A stretch of DNA of 64,000 bases from Pectobacterium zantedeschiae (lineage in GTDB: Bacteria > Pseudomonadota > Gammaproteobacteria > Enterobacterales > Enterobacteriaceae), in assembly GCF_004137795.1 (NCBI RefSeq), contig NZ_NWTM01000001.1, positions 3,190,047 through 3,254,046 on the forward strand, written 5' to 3'. The notes under the pieces were generated by a model. That model did no database searches. It was given only the letters and a program-made list of their open reading frames with translations, and was not told the DNA's origin. Shown here piece after piece: positions 10,560-20,070 of the stretch. Position numbers and translations under genes: made by a program. Within the stretch, counting starts at the first letter, position 1. The number at the start of each line of letters is the position of its first letter.

Positions 10560-11372
10560 TTAACCCCCTGAGCCTAGCAGCGACGTTTTATAGTCACCCG
10601 CTGGAAAACGGAAAGGCACTGGTCCGTCGGCGATGCCATCCAGGAACTGACGAACCTGCGGGTCATTATTCGCTCTGAGTTGATCTGCCGTCCCTTCCGC
10701 AACCACCCGTTTGTCGGCCACGATATACGCATAATCAGCAATGCTCATCACCTCCGGCACATCGTGAGAAACCACAATGCAGGTCACACCCAGTGCGTGA
10801 TTCAATTCGTCGATGAGCTTCACCAGCGTCCCCAGCGTGATCGGATCCTGCCCGACAAAAGGCTCATCAAACATAATCAGTTCAGGATCGAGCGCAATGG
10901 CTCTCGCCAGCGCCGCGCGCCGCGCCATGCCGCCGGAAAGTTCCGCGGGCATCAGCTCGGCAGCCCCACGTAACCCTACCGCTTCCAGCTTCATCATAAC
11001 GATGCTACGCAGCAGCGATTCCGGCAATTGGGTATGTTCACGCAGCGGCCAGGCGACATTATCAAACACGTTCAAATCGGTGAATAATGCGCCGGACTGA
11101 AACAACATGCTCATTTTCTTGCGCGCGTTGTACAGTTCGCTGCGGGATAGCGCGGGGATATTCTCGCCATCAAACCAAATTTCGCCACTGTCCGGCGGTA
11201 GTTGCCCGCCAATCAAACGCAACAACGTCGTTTTGCCGATCCCGGAAGGTCCCATGATCGCAGTGACCTTGCCTTTAGGCACGTTCAGCGTGATATCCGT
11301 AAAAATCTCTCGCTCTCCGCGACGAAAGCTAAGACCACGGATCTCAACCAGATTAGTTGCCTCATGGTTCAT
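10560..11372 (-). CDS. mlaF: Phospholipid ABC transporter ATPase MlaF
   Basis: The start at 11372 ([13 protein letters not shown]) is chosen because AAGGA lies nine bases upstream; the ATG at 11381 would abut that same site. The 270-residue ABC ATPase shows Walker [10 protein letters not shown], signature [14 protein letters not shown] and Walker [14 protein letters not shown]. It powers MlaE and binds MlaB. It is the first gene of the operon and is divergent from yrbG across a 392-base interval that holds an ERIC-related element. Confidence 0.97.
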   Translation of the reverse strand: MNHEATNLVEIRGLSFRRGEREIFTDITLNVPKGKVTAIMGPSGIGKTTLLRLIGGQLPPDSGEIWFDGENIPALSRSELYNARKKMSMLFQSGALFTDLNVFDNVAWPLREHTQLPESLLRSIVMMKLEAVGLRGAAELMPAELSGGMARRAALARAIALDPELIMFDEPFVGQDPITLGTLVKLIDELNHALGVTCIVVSHDVPEVMSIADYAYIVADKRVVAEGTADQLRANNDPQVRQFLDGIADGPVPFRFPAGDYKTSLLGSGG

Positions 11373-11637
11373 TATTTCCATTCCTTACCAATCAGTACGC
11401 TTATAGAGGTCTTTCACTCCAGCCTAACGGCTGACTTTCATCAGGGTGAGAGTTTTACAAAAACTTACCGTAAGTTCTTGTCCAAAATGGCGGCATAAAC
11501 CGTTACCTGGTTTTACTTATCGCGACAGGTTTTACTTTTTCGCCAAGCACCGTCAGAATTAGCACTCATCACAGAAAAATGCTTTTTGTGCGAAATCCGG
11601 CCAGAAATACTGACTTATTCGACAACAAGCCGGTGAT
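11373..11637. promoter_or_regulatory. Divergent mlaF/yrbG upstream interval (mla side)
   Basis: This non-coding stretch must contain the mlaF promoter, reading leftwards. I see no long open frame and no operator I can name. An ERIC-related repeat occupies the remainder of the interval up to yrbG. Confidence 0.4.
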
Positions 11638-11743
11638 TATACACTAAATAATTCGAGTTGCAGGAAGACGGCCTGCCAAGGCGAGGCTCAGAAATGAGCC
11701 GAGTATTGCCAACGCACCTGCGGCTTGAAGTATGACGGGTATA
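11638..11743 (+). repeat. ERIC-related element with a different core
   Basis: The 106-bp element has both ERIC termini (TATACACTAAATAATTCGAG at the left, CTTGAAGTATGACGGGTATA at the right). It lacks the normal central palindrome. Its core instead holds a hairpin GGCTCA-GAAA-TGAGCC at 11685-11700 with a GNRA-type tetraloop. It ends 21 bases before the yrbG start, so the yrbG message probably carries it or starts next to it. Confidence 0.8.
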
Positions 11744-11764
11744 TATCCTATTAAAGGACGCTGC

Positions 11765-12730
11765 ATGCTTTTTGCAACACTACTCTTGTTCGTTGGTTTG
11801 CTACTACTGGTCTACGGTGCCGATCGTCTTGTCTATGGCGCCGCCGTGCTTGCACGTTCCCTCGGTTTACCGCCTTTCGTCATCGGTATCACCATTGTTG
11901 GCTTCGGCACCTCGCTACCTGAGCTGGTTGTCTCTGTTACCGCCGCTTTAAACGATCAGAATGATATGGCGGTCGGTAATGTTATCGGCTCCAACATCAC
12001 CAATATTTTACTCATTCTCGGCAGCGCTGCGCTCATTCGCCCACTCACAGTACATTCGGCCATACTCCGCCGGGAATTGCCTCTCATGTTGTCCGTCACT
12101 TTATTGTGTGGCGTTTTACTGCATGATAGTTACCTGAGCCGTGCCGACGGCATGCTGCTGCTCTTTGCCGCCATTCTGTGTCTGGTGTTGATACTTCGCA
12201 TGGCACAACAAGCACAGCAGGAAGGCGGTGATAGCCTGACTCGGGAACAATTGGCGGAACTTCCGCAGGACGACAGTAATCAGATGGTTGCCGTACTGTG
12301 GCTGATTCTCGGCATGATTATTTTACCCATGGCTGCCCGTATGGTAGTGGATAACGCCACCGTCATTGCGCGCTACTTCGATATCAGCGAATTGACTATC
12401 GGACTGACGATATTGGCAATTGGCACCAGCTTACCGGAGCTCGCTACCGCTATCGTCGGGACGTTGAAGAAAGAAGATGATATCGCGTTGGGTAACCTGA
12501 TTGGCTCGAACATTTTTAATATCGCGATTGTTCTGGGCGTTCCCGCGCTGCTCTCGCCGGGCGCACTGAACCCTCAGATTTTTCAACGCGACTATTGGGT
12601 CATGCTGGCGGCAAGCGTGCTGTTAACTGCACTCTGCCTCAGCAAAAAACGCCGTATAGGACAGGGCGCCGGCGCATTATTATGCTGCGCGTTTATCGCC
12701 TACCTTGCAGTGTTGTTCTGTTTTTCATAA
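11765..12730 (+). CDS. yrbG: Calcium/sodium antiporter YrbG
   Basis: The ATG at 11765 has AAAGGA at a good distance and gives MLFATLLLFVG and 321 residues (E. coli YrbG 325). An ATG at 11732 lies inside the repeat and is rejected. The protein has about ten membrane segments and the two inverted alpha-repeats of the CaCA family, seen as GFGTSLPELVVSV and AIGTSLPELATAI. It probably exchanges Ca2+ for Na+ across the inner membrane; its physiological role in enterobacteria is unclear. It heads the kdsD-kdsC-lptCAB cluster, the conserved order. Confidence 0.93.
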   Translation: MLFATLLLFVGLLLLVYGADRLVYGAAVLARSLGLPPFVIGITIVGFGTSLPELVVSVTAALNDQNDMAVGNVIGSNITNILLILGSAALIRPLTVHSAILRRELPLMLSVTLLCGVLLHDSYLSRADGMLLLFAAILCLVLILRMAQQAQQEGGDSLTREQLAELPQDDSNQMVAVLWLILGMIILPMAARMVVDNATVIARYFDISELTIGLTILAIGTSLPELATAIVGTLKKEDDIALGNLIGSNIFNIAIVLGVPALLSPGALNPQIFQRDYWVMLAASVLLTALCLSKKRRIGQGAGALLCCAFIAYLAVLFCFS

Positions 12731-12751
12731 TTACGTTGTTCCGTTTTTCAT
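12712..12751 (+). repeat. Short imperfect direct repeat at the yrbG 3' end
   Basis: A 17-base unit, GTTGTTCTGTTTTTCAT (12712-12728), recurs with one change at 12735-12751. The first copy includes the last yrbG codons; the second lies in the gap before kdsD. It looks like a small local duplication. Confidence 0.7.
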
Positions 12752-12770
12752 CATAATCAGGACTATTGGT

Positions 12771-13808
12771 ATGTCACAGTTTGAACAAGACGCTCACCTA
12801 AAACAGCAGTCTGACCGTGCACTATCCGAACATAGACTACAGCCAGATTTCGACTTCCAGCAGGCGGGCAAGCAGGTATTAAGTATCGAACGCGATGGGC
12901 TTGCGCAATTAGACCAGTACATTGACGACAATTTTGCCATCGCCTGCAAAAAGATCTTTCACTGCCAGGGCAAAGTGGTCGTGATGGGAATGGGCAAATC
13001 TGGCCATATCGGTTGCAAAATTGCCGCAACTTTCGCCAGCACCGGCACCCCCGCTTTTTTTGTTCATCCGGGCGAAGCCAGCCACGGCGACCTCGGCATG
13101 GTGACACCGCATGATATCGTGATCGCCATTTCTAATTCTGGCGAATCGCATGAAATCCTCTCGCTGATTCCCGTTCTGAAACGCCAGAAAGTGTTCCTGA
13201 TCTGCATGACTGGCGCACCAGAAAGTACGATGGGTAAAGCGGCAGATATTCACCTGTGCGTCCACGTCCCACAGGAAGCCTGCCCACTCGGTCTGGCCCC
13301 CACCACCAGCACCACGGCAACGCTGGTCATGGGCGATGCGCTGGCCGTTGCCTTACTACAGGCTCGCGGCTTTACCGCCGAAGATTTCGCCCTCTCGCAC
13401 CCCGGTGGCGCACTCGGCCGCAAACTTTTACTGCGCGTCAGCGATATCATGCATTCAGGCGACGAGATTCCCCATGTCCCACACGATGCCTCGCTGCGTG
13501 ATGCGCTGGTGGAAATTACGCGCAAAAATCTGGGTATGACGGTAATCTGCGAGGCGGATATGAAAATTCAGGGCATCTTCACCGATGGTGACCTGCGCCG
13601 TATCTTCGACATGAATATAGACTTGAACAGCGCGCGCATTGCTGATGTGATGACCGCAGGCGGCATCCGGGTCGCACCGCAAACGCTGGCGGTAGACGCA
13701 CTTAACCTGATGCAGTCGCGCCACATCACCTCAGTGCTAGTGGCAGAAAACGATCGTCTGGTCGGTATTGTCCACATGCACGATATGTTGCGGGCTGGCG
13801 TGGTTTAA
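12771..13808 (+). CDS. kdsD: D-arabinose 5-phosphate isomerase KdsD
   Basis: KdsD converts ribulose 5-phosphate to arabinose 5-phosphate, the entry to Kdo synthesis for LPS. A SIS domain (about 55-195, with GMGKSGHIG and SNSGESHE) is followed by two CBS domains (about 225-345). The start at 12771 follows CAGGACTATTGGT and gives 345 residues, about 17 more than E. coli KdsD. The extra residues form a polar N-terminal extension before the conserved LQPDFDFQQAGKQV. It lies 40 bases after yrbG and 19 before kdsC. Confidence 0.96.
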   Translation: MSQFEQDAHLKQQSDRALSEHRLQPDFDFQQAGKQVLSIERDGLAQLDQYIDDNFAIACKKIFHCQGKVVVMGMGKSGHIGCKIAATFASTGTPAFFVHPGEASHGDLGMVTPHDIVIAISNSGESHEILSLIPVLKRQKVFLICMTGAPESTMGKAADIHLCVHVPQEACPLGLAPTTSTTATLVMGDALAVALLQARGFTAEDFALSHPGGALGRKLLLRVSDIMHSGDEIPHVPHDASLRDALVEITRKNLGMTVICEADMKIQGIFTDGDLRRIFDMNIDLNSARIADVMTAGGIRVAPQTLAVDALNLMQSRHITSVLVAENDRLVGIVHMHDMLRAGVV

Positions 13809-13827
13809 AAAGAAAGGATAATTGTGA

Positions 13828-14394
13828 ATGAGTGAAACCAGGGCGCAAACCGATACCTGTTATGGGCCTGTCGATCAACAGGTACTGGATAAAGCCCGTG
13901 AAGTTCGCCTGTTAATCTGCGACGTTGACGGCGTGATGTCCGATGGTCTGATTTACATGGGTAACCACGGCGAAGAGCTGAAAGCCTTTAACGTCCGTGA
14001 TGGCTATGGCATTCGCTGCTTGCTGACATCAGGCATTGAGGTTGCCATCATTACCGGACGTTCCGCAAAATTGCTGGAAGATCGCTGTAAAACGCTAGGT
14101 ATTAACCATCTTTATCAGGGGCAATCGGATAAGGTTTTGGCCTTCAACGATCTGTTAGATAAACTGTCAGTAACAGCAAATCAGGTCGCGTATATTGGCG
14201 ACGATATGATCGACTGGCCAGTGATGGCACAGGTCGGGCTGAGCGTTGCCGTGGCAGATGCGCACCCGCTGCTGTTACCGCGCGCAGATTATGTCACCCG
14301 CATTGCGGGAGGACGTGGTGCAGTACGTGAGCTGTGTGATTTGATTCTGTTTGCGCAGGACAAGCTGGAGCATGCCAAAGGGTTGTCAATATGA
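13828..14394 (+). CDS. kdsC: 3-deoxy-D-manno-octulosonate 8-phosphate phosphatase
   Basis: The 188-residue HAD-superfamily phosphatase has the nucleophile and general-acid aspartates at about 32 and 34 in CDVDGVMSDG, and the later motif GDDMIDWPVM. It removes phosphate from Kdo-8-phosphate to release Kdo. It works as a tetramer with a short capless fold. AAAGGA precedes the ATG. Its last four bases overlap the lptC start (ATGA), implying coupling. Confidence 0.97.
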   Translation: MSETRAQTDTCYGPVDQQVLDKAREVRLLICDVDGVMSDGLIYMGNHGEELKAFNVRDGYGIRCLLTSGIEVAIITGRSAKLLEDRCKTLGINHLYQGQSDKVLAFNDLLDKLSVTANQVAYIGDDMIDWPVMAQVGLSVAVADAHPLLLPRADYVTRIAGGRGAVRELCDLILFAQDKLEHAKGLSI

Positions 14395-14957
14395 GTAAAA
14401 CCAAACGTTGGCTAACCGCTTTTCTGGCACTATTAGTGCTTATCCTCATCGGCTGGAATATTGCGGATGACAACACGGTAACGACACCGGATGCCAACGA
14501 TCCCGCTGTACCAGTCTATACCAGCGAAAAGACCGACACACAGGTATATAGCCCTGCTGGTAAATTGAGCTACAGACTGATTTCGGAAAAAGCAGAGTAT
14601 TTCAACGACGAACAGTTGAGTTGGTTTACAACCCCTGTTGCCACGCTATTCAACGAGCAAGGCACAGCAACCTGGTCAGTACGCGCCGATCGCGCCAAGC
14701 TGACAAAAGACAAGATGCTCTATCTGTACGGCCACGTCGAGGTGAATAGCCTGACGAAGGACGCACAGCTTCAGCGCGTCACAACGAATAATGCCCAGGT
14801 GAATCTGGTCACGCAGGACGTCTCTTCCGATGATGAAGTCACCCTGTACGGCACCAGCTTTACCTCAAGCGGAATGAAAATGCGCGGAAATCTGCGTAAC
14901 AAAACGGCCGAGTTGATCGAAAAGGTAAAAACCTCTTATGAAATCCAAAACCAATAA
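14391..14957 (+). CDS. lptC: LPS export protein LptC
   Basis: The 188-residue protein has one N-terminal transmembrane helix (about 7-23) and a periplasmic beta-jellyroll domain. It receives LPS from LptB2FG and passes it to LptA across the periplasm. It overlaps kdsC by four bases and lptA by twenty, a tightly packed and probably translationally coupled arrangement. Confidence 0.96.
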   Translation: MSKTKRWLTAFLALLVLILIGWNIADDNTVTTPDANDPAVPVYTSEKTDTQVYSPAGKLSYRLISEKAEYFNDEQLSWFTTPVATLFNEQGTATWSVRADRAKLTKDKMLYLYGHVEVNSLTKDAQLQRVTTNNAQVNLVTQDVSSDDEVTLYGTSFTSSGMKMRGNLRNKTAELIEKVKTSYEIQNQ

Positions 14958-15510
14958 CCTGATGCGTAACACCCTGATCGCCAGCTCGCTGTTCGCCGTC
15001 AGCGTTTCCGCTTTTGCCGTCACGGGTGATAGCAACCAACCAATTCACATTGATTCAGCACAGCAATCCCTGGATATGCAGGGTAACACGGTGACGTTCA
15101 CCGGCAATGTTGTTGTTAAGCAAGGGACGATTGAAGTGAAGGCCGACAAGGTCGTCGTGACGCGTCCACAGGGCACGCAAGGCAGTGAAGTCGTGGAAGG
15201 TTACGGTAACCCCGTGACGTTCTACCAGATGCAGGACAATGGCAAACCGGTAAAAGGTCACGCGCAAAAAATCCGCTATGAACTGGCCAAAGACTTTCTG
15301 GTGCTGACAGGTGATGCTTATCTGGAACAGCAGGACAGTAATGTAAAAGGCGATCGCATCACCTATCTGGTGAAACAGCAGCAGATGGAAGCGACCAGCG
15401 ATAAAGGAAAACGTGTGACAACGGTGTTAGTCCCTTCTCAGCTTCAGGAGAAAGAGAACAAGAGCCAGCCTTCTCGTTCTCAACAACCGCAACCACGGGT
15501 CACTGAATAA
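14938..15510 (+). CDS. lptA: LPS transport periplasmic protein LptA
   Basis: The 190-residue protein has a signal peptide (1-27, cleaved after AFA) and a beta-jellyroll OstA domain (about 35-150). LptA oligomers build the bridge that carries LPS from LptC to LptD. The core aligns almost residue for residue with E. coli LptA (GDSNQPIHIDSAQQSLDMQG). The C-terminal tail is rich in Gln, Ser and Pro, as in the family. Confidence 0.97.
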   Translation: MKSKTNNLMRNTLIASSLFAVSVSAFAVTGDSNQPIHIDSAQQSLDMQGNTVTFTGNVVVKQGTIEVKADKVVVTRPQGTQGSEVVEGYGNPVTFYQMQDNGKPVKGHAQKIRYELAKDFLVLTGDAYLEQQDSNVKGDRITYLVKQQQMEATSDKGKRVTTVLVPSQLQEKENKSQPSRSQQPQPRVTE

Positions 15511-15513
15511 GTT

Positions 15514-16239
15514 ATGGCAACATTAACCGCAGAAAATTTGGCCAAGGCGTACAAAGGCCGTAAGGTCGTGGAAAACGTCAGCCTCACCGTCAATTCTGGT
15601 GAAATCGTCGGCCTGCTCGGGCCGAACGGTGCTGGTAAAACCACCACATTTTACATGGTTGTCGGTATCGTCCCGCGTGATGAAGGACGCATCGTTATTG
15701 ACGACGATGACATCAGCCTGCTTCCCCTGCACGAACGCGCCCTGCGCGGCATCGGCTATCTACCGCAGGAAGCCTCTATTTTCCGTCGCTTAAGCGTCTA
15801 TGACAACCTGATGGCGGTGTTACAGATCCGTAAAGATCTGACGACCGAGCAGCAGGAAGATCGTGCTAATGAACTGATGGAAGAATTCCATATTATTCAT
15901 TTGCGCGATAGTCTGGGACAATCACTGTCCGGTGGGGAAAGACGCCGCGTAGAGATTGCTCGTGCGCTGGCAGCAAATCCTAAATTCATCCTGTTGGATG
16001 AACCATTTGCGGGCGTAGACCCGATCTCCGTACTGGATATTAAAAAAATCATTGAGCATCTGCGTGACAGCGGGCTTGGCGTGTTGATTACCGATCATAA
16101 CGTCCGCGAAACGCTTGATGTCTGTGAACGAGCCTATATCGTGAGTCAGGGCAACCTGATCGCCCACGGTTCACCGACCGATATTCTGGCCGATGAACAG
16201 GTGAAACGCGTCTATCTGGGCGAAGGCTTCCGACTCTGA
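15514..16239 (+). CDS. lptB: LPS export ABC transporter ATPase LptB
   Basis: The 241-residue ABC ATPase shows Walker [11 protein letters not shown], signature [15 protein letters not shown] and Walker [14 protein letters not shown]. It dimerises and drives LptFG to extract LPS from the inner membrane. lptF and lptG lie elsewhere in enterobacteria and are not in this window. The gene begins three bases after lptA stops. Confidence 0.98.
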   Translation: MATLTAENLAKAYKGRKVVENVSLTVNSGEIVGLLGPNGAGKTTTFYMVVGIVPRDEGRIVIDDDDISLLPLHERALRGIGYLPQEASIFRRLSVYDNLMAVLQIRKDLTTEQQEDRANELMEEFHIIHLRDSLGQSLSGGERRRVEIARALAANPKFILLDEPFAGVDPISVLDIKKIIEHLRDSGLGVLITDHNVRETLDVCERAYIVSQGNLIAHGSPTDILADEQVKRVYLGEGFRL

Positions 16240-16288
16240 TAGGGTAATATTTTTTCTTTGTAGTACTTATGGGACGTTAGCGCGATTT

Positions 16289-17722
16289 ATGAAGCAAGGT
16301 TTGCAACTCAGGCTTAGCCAGCAACTGGCCATGACTCCACAGCTCCAACAGGCGATCCGCCTGTTGCAACTGTCCACGCTTGAATTGCAACAGGAGATTC
16401 AACTGGCGCTGGAAAGCAATCCGTTGCTCGAACAAACGGATCAGCACGACGAAATCGAGTCATTTGAAAAGGCAGACAGCGATTCTCTGGACACCGGTGA
16501 AGCCCTTGAACAAAGAGATATGCCGGAAGAATTGCCGCTCGATGCCACCTGGGATGAAATCTACTCCGCAGGCACACCGTCGGGCACCGGCACCGACTAT
16601 CGCGATGAAGAACTGCCTATTTATCAAGGCGAAACTACGCAAACACTTCAGGATTACCTGATGTGGCAGGTTGAGCTAACCCCGTTTTCAGACACCGACG
16701 CAGCCATCGCGACCTCTATCGTCGATGCGGTAGACAACACTGGCTACCTGACCGTGCCGCTAGAGGACATCCTCGACAGCATTGGTGACGATGACGTGAC
16801 GCTGGAAGAAGTCGAGGCCGTACTTAAGCGCGTGCAGCGCTTCGATCCCGTAGGCGTTGCTGCCCGCGATCTGCGTGATTGCCTGCTGGTACAGCTTTCC
16901 CAATTCGCCGATAGCACCCCACGTCTGGCCGAAGCTCGCCTGATCGTCAGCGATCATCTCGATCTGTTAGCTAACCATGATTTCCGCAGCCTGATACGCA
17001 TTACTCGTCTGAAAGAAGAAGTGCTGAAAGAAGCGCTGGCGCTGATCCAATCGCTCGATCCACGCCCAGGGCAGTCGATCAACACGGGTGAATCCGAATA
17101 CGTGATCCCTGACGTACTGGTGCGCAAAGTTCAGGGAGTCTGGGCCGTTGAACTGAACACCGATAGCGTTCCCCGCTTGCAGATTAACCAGCAGTATGCG
17201 GCGCTGGGTAATAGTGCACGCAACGACAGTGACGGGCAATTTATCCGCAGTAACCTGCAAGAGGCGCGTTGGCTCATCAAGAGCCTGGAAAGTCGTAATG
17301 ACACACTGCTAAAAGTCACCCGCTGTATCGTCGAGCAGCAGCAGAATTTCTTCGAGCAGGGTGAAGAATTCATGAAGCCGATGGTACTGGCAGACATCGC
17401 TCAGGCGGTGGATATGCATGAGTCCACCATCTCACGCGTGACGACACAGAAGTTCCTGCACAGTCCACGCGGCATTTTTGAGCTAAAATATTTCTTCTCC
17501 AGCCACGTAAATACCGATAGCGGCGGAGAAGCCTCGTCAACGGCAATTCGCGCGCTGGTGAAGAAGCTTATTGCGGCAGAAAACCCCGCGAAGCCACTCA
17601 GCGATAGCAAGCTGACCGCCTTGCTCTCCGATCAAGGCATCATCGTAGCGCGCCGTACCGTTGCAAAATACCGAGAGTCTTTATCTATCCCACCATCAAA
17701 TCAGCGTAAACAACTGATTTGA
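16289..17722 (+). CDS. rpoN: RNA polymerase sigma-54 factor
   Basis: The 477-residue protein has the glutamine-rich activator-response region I (1-50), an acidic region II (about 50-115), the core-binding domain, a helix-turn-helix and the C-terminal RpoN box [10 protein letters not shown] at 454-463, which reads the -24 element. Sigma-54 serves nitrogen assimilation and other regulons, and in plant-pathogenic relatives also affects motility and virulence. It is followed by hpf, ptsN, rapZ and ptsO in the conserved order. The same window carries a good sigma-54 promoter at 59475-59490. Confidence 0.98.
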   Translation: MKQGLQLRLSQQLAMTPQLQQAIRLLQLSTLELQQEIQLALESNPLLEQTDQHDEIESFEKADSDSLDTGEALEQRDMPEELPLDATWDEIYSAGTPSGTGTDYRDEELPIYQGETTQTLQDYLMWQVELTPFSDTDAAIATSIVDAVDNTGYLTVPLEDILDSIGDDDVTLEEVEAVLKRVQRFDPVGVAARDLRDCLLVQLSQFADSTPRLAEARLIVSDHLDLLANHDFRSLIRITRLKEEVLKEALALIQSLDPRPGQSINTGESEYVIPDVLVRKVQGVWAVELNTDSVPRLQINQQYAALGNSARNDSDGQFIRSNLQEARWLIKSLESRNDTLLKVTRCIVEQQQNFFEQGEEFMKPMVLADIAQAVDMHESTISRVTTQKFLHSPRGIFELKYFFSSHVNTDSGGEASSTAIRALVKKLIAAENPAKPLSDSKLTALLSDQGIIVARRTVAKYRESLSIPPSNQRKQLI

Positions 17723-17745
17723 TCTCAACAGAGAAGGAAGACACT

Positions 17746-18033
17746 ATGCAGCTCAACATTACCGGACACCACATCGAGATCACTGAACCGCTGCGTGATT
17801 TTGTGAATGGCAAGTTTGCCAAATTAGAGCAGTATTTTGACCGGATTAATCAGGTCAATGTGGTATTGAGAGTGGAAAAAGTTCAGCAAATTGCCGAGGC
17901 CACGCTCCATGTTAATGGTGGAGAGCTGCATGCAACCTCTGAAGCGGAAGATATGTACGCCGCGATAGATTTATTGATTGATAAGCTGGCGAGACAGCTC
18001 AATAAGCATAAAGATAAACTTAAACAGCACTAA
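17746..18033 (+). CDS. hpf: Ribosome hibernation promoting factor
   Basis: The start at 17746 (MQLNITGHHIEIT, with GAGAAGGAAG upstream) gives 95 residues, the short-HPF length of E. coli. In stationary phase short HPF works with RMF to form inactive 100S ribosome dimers by binding the 30S decoding channel. It lies 23 bases after rpoN and before ptsN. The earlier in-frame ATG at 17719 overlaps the rpoN stop and adds non-conserved residues. Confidence 0.96.
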   Translation: MQLNITGHHIEITEPLRDFVNGKFAKLEQYFDRINQVNVVLRVEKVQQIAEATLHVNGGELHATSEAEDMYAAIDLLIDKLARQLNKHKDKLKQH

Positions 18034-18037
18034 TTTT

Positions 18038-18060
18038 CTCCTTTGCCGTTTGGCAAAGGA
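18038..18060 (+). repeat. Hairpin between hpf and ptsN
   Basis: TCCTTTGCC and GGCAAAGGA form a perfect 9-bp stem with a GTTT loop, just after the hpf stop codon. A second, weaker GC-rich hairpin (CCCAC/GTGGG) follows near 18070-18089. No U-run follows the first, so it is better seen as an mRNA processing or stability element than as a terminator. Confidence 0.6.
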
Positions 18061-18129
18061 ACAAACTCGGCCCACTCATCGGGTGGGTCGGGATCACCAG
18101 AAGTGAAAGCGTCGTTAAGTGAAAATAAA

Positions 18130-18603
18130 ATGAGCCACGATTCTGTATTGCAACTCAGCACCGTATTACGTCCTGAGTGCACCCGAAGCACCGTCCACTG
18201 CCAGAGTAAGAAACGGGCATTGGAAATTATCAGTGAGCTGGCCGCCAGGCAGCTTAACATTCCTTCGCAGATTATCTTTGATGCTATCCTCACCCGGGAA
18301 CGTATGGGCAGCACGGGAATCGGCGGTGGCATTGCCATTCCTCACGGTAAGCTGGAAGACGATAATGCGCTGGGGGCCATCGGTGTTTTCATCCAGTTAG
18401 AGCAACCGATCGCTTTCGATGCCATTGATAATCAGGCCGTTGATCTACTTTTTGCCTTGCTGGTTCCGGCTGAACAATGTAAAACCCATTTGCACACCCT
18501 GTCGCTTGTTGCCAAGCGGCTGGCGGATAAAACGGTTTGCCGACGCCTGCGTGCGGCGCAAAGCGATGAAGAGCTGTACCAGATTATGACGGAAGCCGGT
18601 TAA
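18130..18603 (+). CDS. ptsN: PTS-Ntr enzyme IIA, EIIA(Ntr)
   Basis: The start at 18130 (MSHDSVLQLSTVL) gives 157 residues and matches the E. coli start; upstream extension would run through the hairpin region. The phosphorylated histidine is His72 in IAIPHGKLE. EIIA(Ntr) takes phosphate from NPr and, in the unphosphorylated form, controls K+ uptake (TrkA, KdpD) and other targets. It lacks the last few residues of the E. coli protein. The phospho-partner NPr is encoded by ptsO two genes downstream. Confidence 0.96.
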   Translation: MSHDSVLQLSTVLRPECTRSTVHCQSKKRALEIISELAARQLNIPSQIIFDAILTRERMGSTGIGGGIAIPHGKLEDDNALGAIGVFIQLEQPIAFDAIDNQAVDLLFALLVPAEQCKTHLHTLSLVAKRLADKTVCRRLRAAQSDEELYQIMTEAG

Positions 18604-18754
18604 TCGCCATATTCACGATGACGGGCAATTCGCGGTAGCGTCAGAGAATGCTTGCAATCCGTGCGCTAAGCCGTCATTTTTTTAGCTATACATCACTTTA
18701 TAAAAACAGCGGCAATGAAAATTCGCCATCACATTGCCAGAGGGGAGTCGTCAG

Positions 18755-19612
18755 ATGGTGCTGATGATTGTCAGTGGTCGCTCAGGTTCAGGGAAATCTG
18801 TCGCCCTGCGCGCATTGGAAGATATGGGGTTCTACTGCGTAGATAATCTACCCGTGGTGTTGCTGCCAGAACTGGCTCATACGCTTGCGGCACGGAACAT
18901 TTCCGCAGCGGTCAGCATTGACGTGCGCAATATGCCGGAATCACCGGAAATCTTTGAGCATGCCATGGAGCAACTGCCACCAAGCTTCTCGCCCCAATTA
19001 CTGTTTCTGGATGCCGATCGCAATACGTTAATCCGTCGCTACAGCGATACCCGTCGCCTGCATCCGCTGTCCAGCAAGAATCTGTCTCTGGAAAGCGCGA
19101 TTGATGAAGAAAGTGACCTGCTGGAACCGCTGCGTTCACGTGCCGATCTGATTATTGACACCTCAGAGATGTCGGTGCACGAACTGGCCGAAATGCTGCG
19201 TACGCGACTGCTCGGCAAACGAGAGCGCGAACTCACGATGGTGTTCGAATCGTTCGGCTTCAAGCACGGTATTCCTATCGATGCGGATTACGTCTTTGAC
19301 GTGCGCTTCCTGCCGAACCCGCACTGGGATCCGAAACTGCGCCCGATGACCGGTCTGGATAAGCCCGTTGCATCCTTCCTCGACAGGCATACCGAAGTTC
19401 ACAATTTCATCTACCAGACTCGTAGCTATCTCGAACTGTGGCTGCCAATGCTGGAAACCAATAACCGTAGCTATCTGACTGTCGCTATTGGCTGTACTGG
19501 CGGGAAACACCGTTCGGTGTATATCGCGGAGCAGTTAGCGGACTATTTCCGCTCACGCGGTAAGAACGTACAGTCACGCCACCGTACGCTGGAAAAACGG
19601 AAACCCTCGTGA
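18755..19612 (+). CDS. rapZ: RNase adapter protein RapZ
   Basis: The ATG at 18755 with AGGGGAG upstream gives 285 residues (E. coli 284); a TTG seven codons earlier is rejected. The N-terminal kinase-like domain has Walker A GRSGSGKS. The C-terminal domain binds glucosamine-6-phosphate and RNA, and ends in the basic [10 protein letters not shown] tail. RapZ presents the small RNA GlmZ to RNase E and so sets GlmS levels, feeding amino sugars to peptidoglycan and LPS. It lies between ptsN and ptsO, its fixed position. Confidence 0.97.
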   Translation: MVLMIVSGRSGSGKSVALRALEDMGFYCVDNLPVVLLPELAHTLAARNISAAVSIDVRNMPESPEIFEHAMEQLPPSFSPQLLFLDADRNTLIRRYSDTRRLHPLSSKNLSLESAIDEESDLLEPLRSRADLIIDTSEMSVHELAEMLRTRLLGKRERELTMVFESFGFKHGIPIDADYVFDVRFLPNPHWDPKLRPMTGLDKPVASFLDRHTEVHNFIYQTRSYLELWLPMLETNNRSYLTVAIGCTGGKHRSVYIAEQLADYFRSRGKNVQSRHRTLEKRKPS

Positions 19613-19643
19613 TAGTCGGCAAACCAGCACAGTCAGGTAACCT

Positions 19644-19916
19644 ATGACAGTCCGCCAAACGGTTGAAATCAAAAACAAGCTGGGTATGCATGCTCGCCCA
19701 GCGATGAAGCTGTTCGAACTCGTACAGAGCTTTGATGCGGAAGTGATACTGCGTAACGATAGCGGCACCGAAGCAGAGGCAAGTAGCGTGATTGCCATGC
19801 TGATGTTGGACTCGGCCAAAGGGCGCCTTATAGAGGTAGAAGCCACTGGCCCAGATGAAGCACAGGCGCTTTCTGCCGTTATCGACCTATTCGAATCTGG
19901 GTTCGACGAAGACTAG
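19644..19916 (+). CDS. ptsO: Phosphocarrier protein NPr
   Basis: This 90-residue HPr-like protein carries the active histidine at position 16 in [11 protein letters not shown] and a serine-containing region near 46-50. It transfers phosphate from EI(Ntr) (PtsP) to EIIA(Ntr) in the nitrogen-related PTS and does not transport sugar. It lies 31 bases after rapZ and ends the rpoN cluster. A terminator-like hairpin follows at 20005. Confidence 0.97.
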   Translation: MTVRQTVEIKNKLGMHARPAMKLFELVQSFDAEVILRNDSGTEAEASSVIAMLMLDSAKGRLIEVEATGPDEAQALSAVIDLFESGFDED

Positions 19917-20004
19917 CTATTTCCTTAGCAGGCTATCTGTAGACCTTAGTGCTTCACTTTCCCTTCCGAACCTCCTACTATCCCTAATATCATATTTTCT
20001 TATA

Positions 20005-20037
20005 CCCCCTGCTCCTCTGGGCGCGGGGGGTTATTTT
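20005..20037 (+). terminator. Probable terminator of the rpoN-ptsO operon
   Basis: A C-run (20005-20009) pairs with a G-run (20025-20030), with a partly paired loop, followed by TTATTTTTAT. It lies about 90 bases after ptsO and before rnk. Confidence 0.7.
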
Positions 20038-20070
20038 TATATCATCAGAAAACATCAACTGGAGAGGAGT

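Noticed and set aside
11732..11764. Earlier in-frame start for yrbG
   Set aside because: The ATG is part of the ERIC terminus, while the ATG at 11765 has a good ribosome-binding site and matches the family start.
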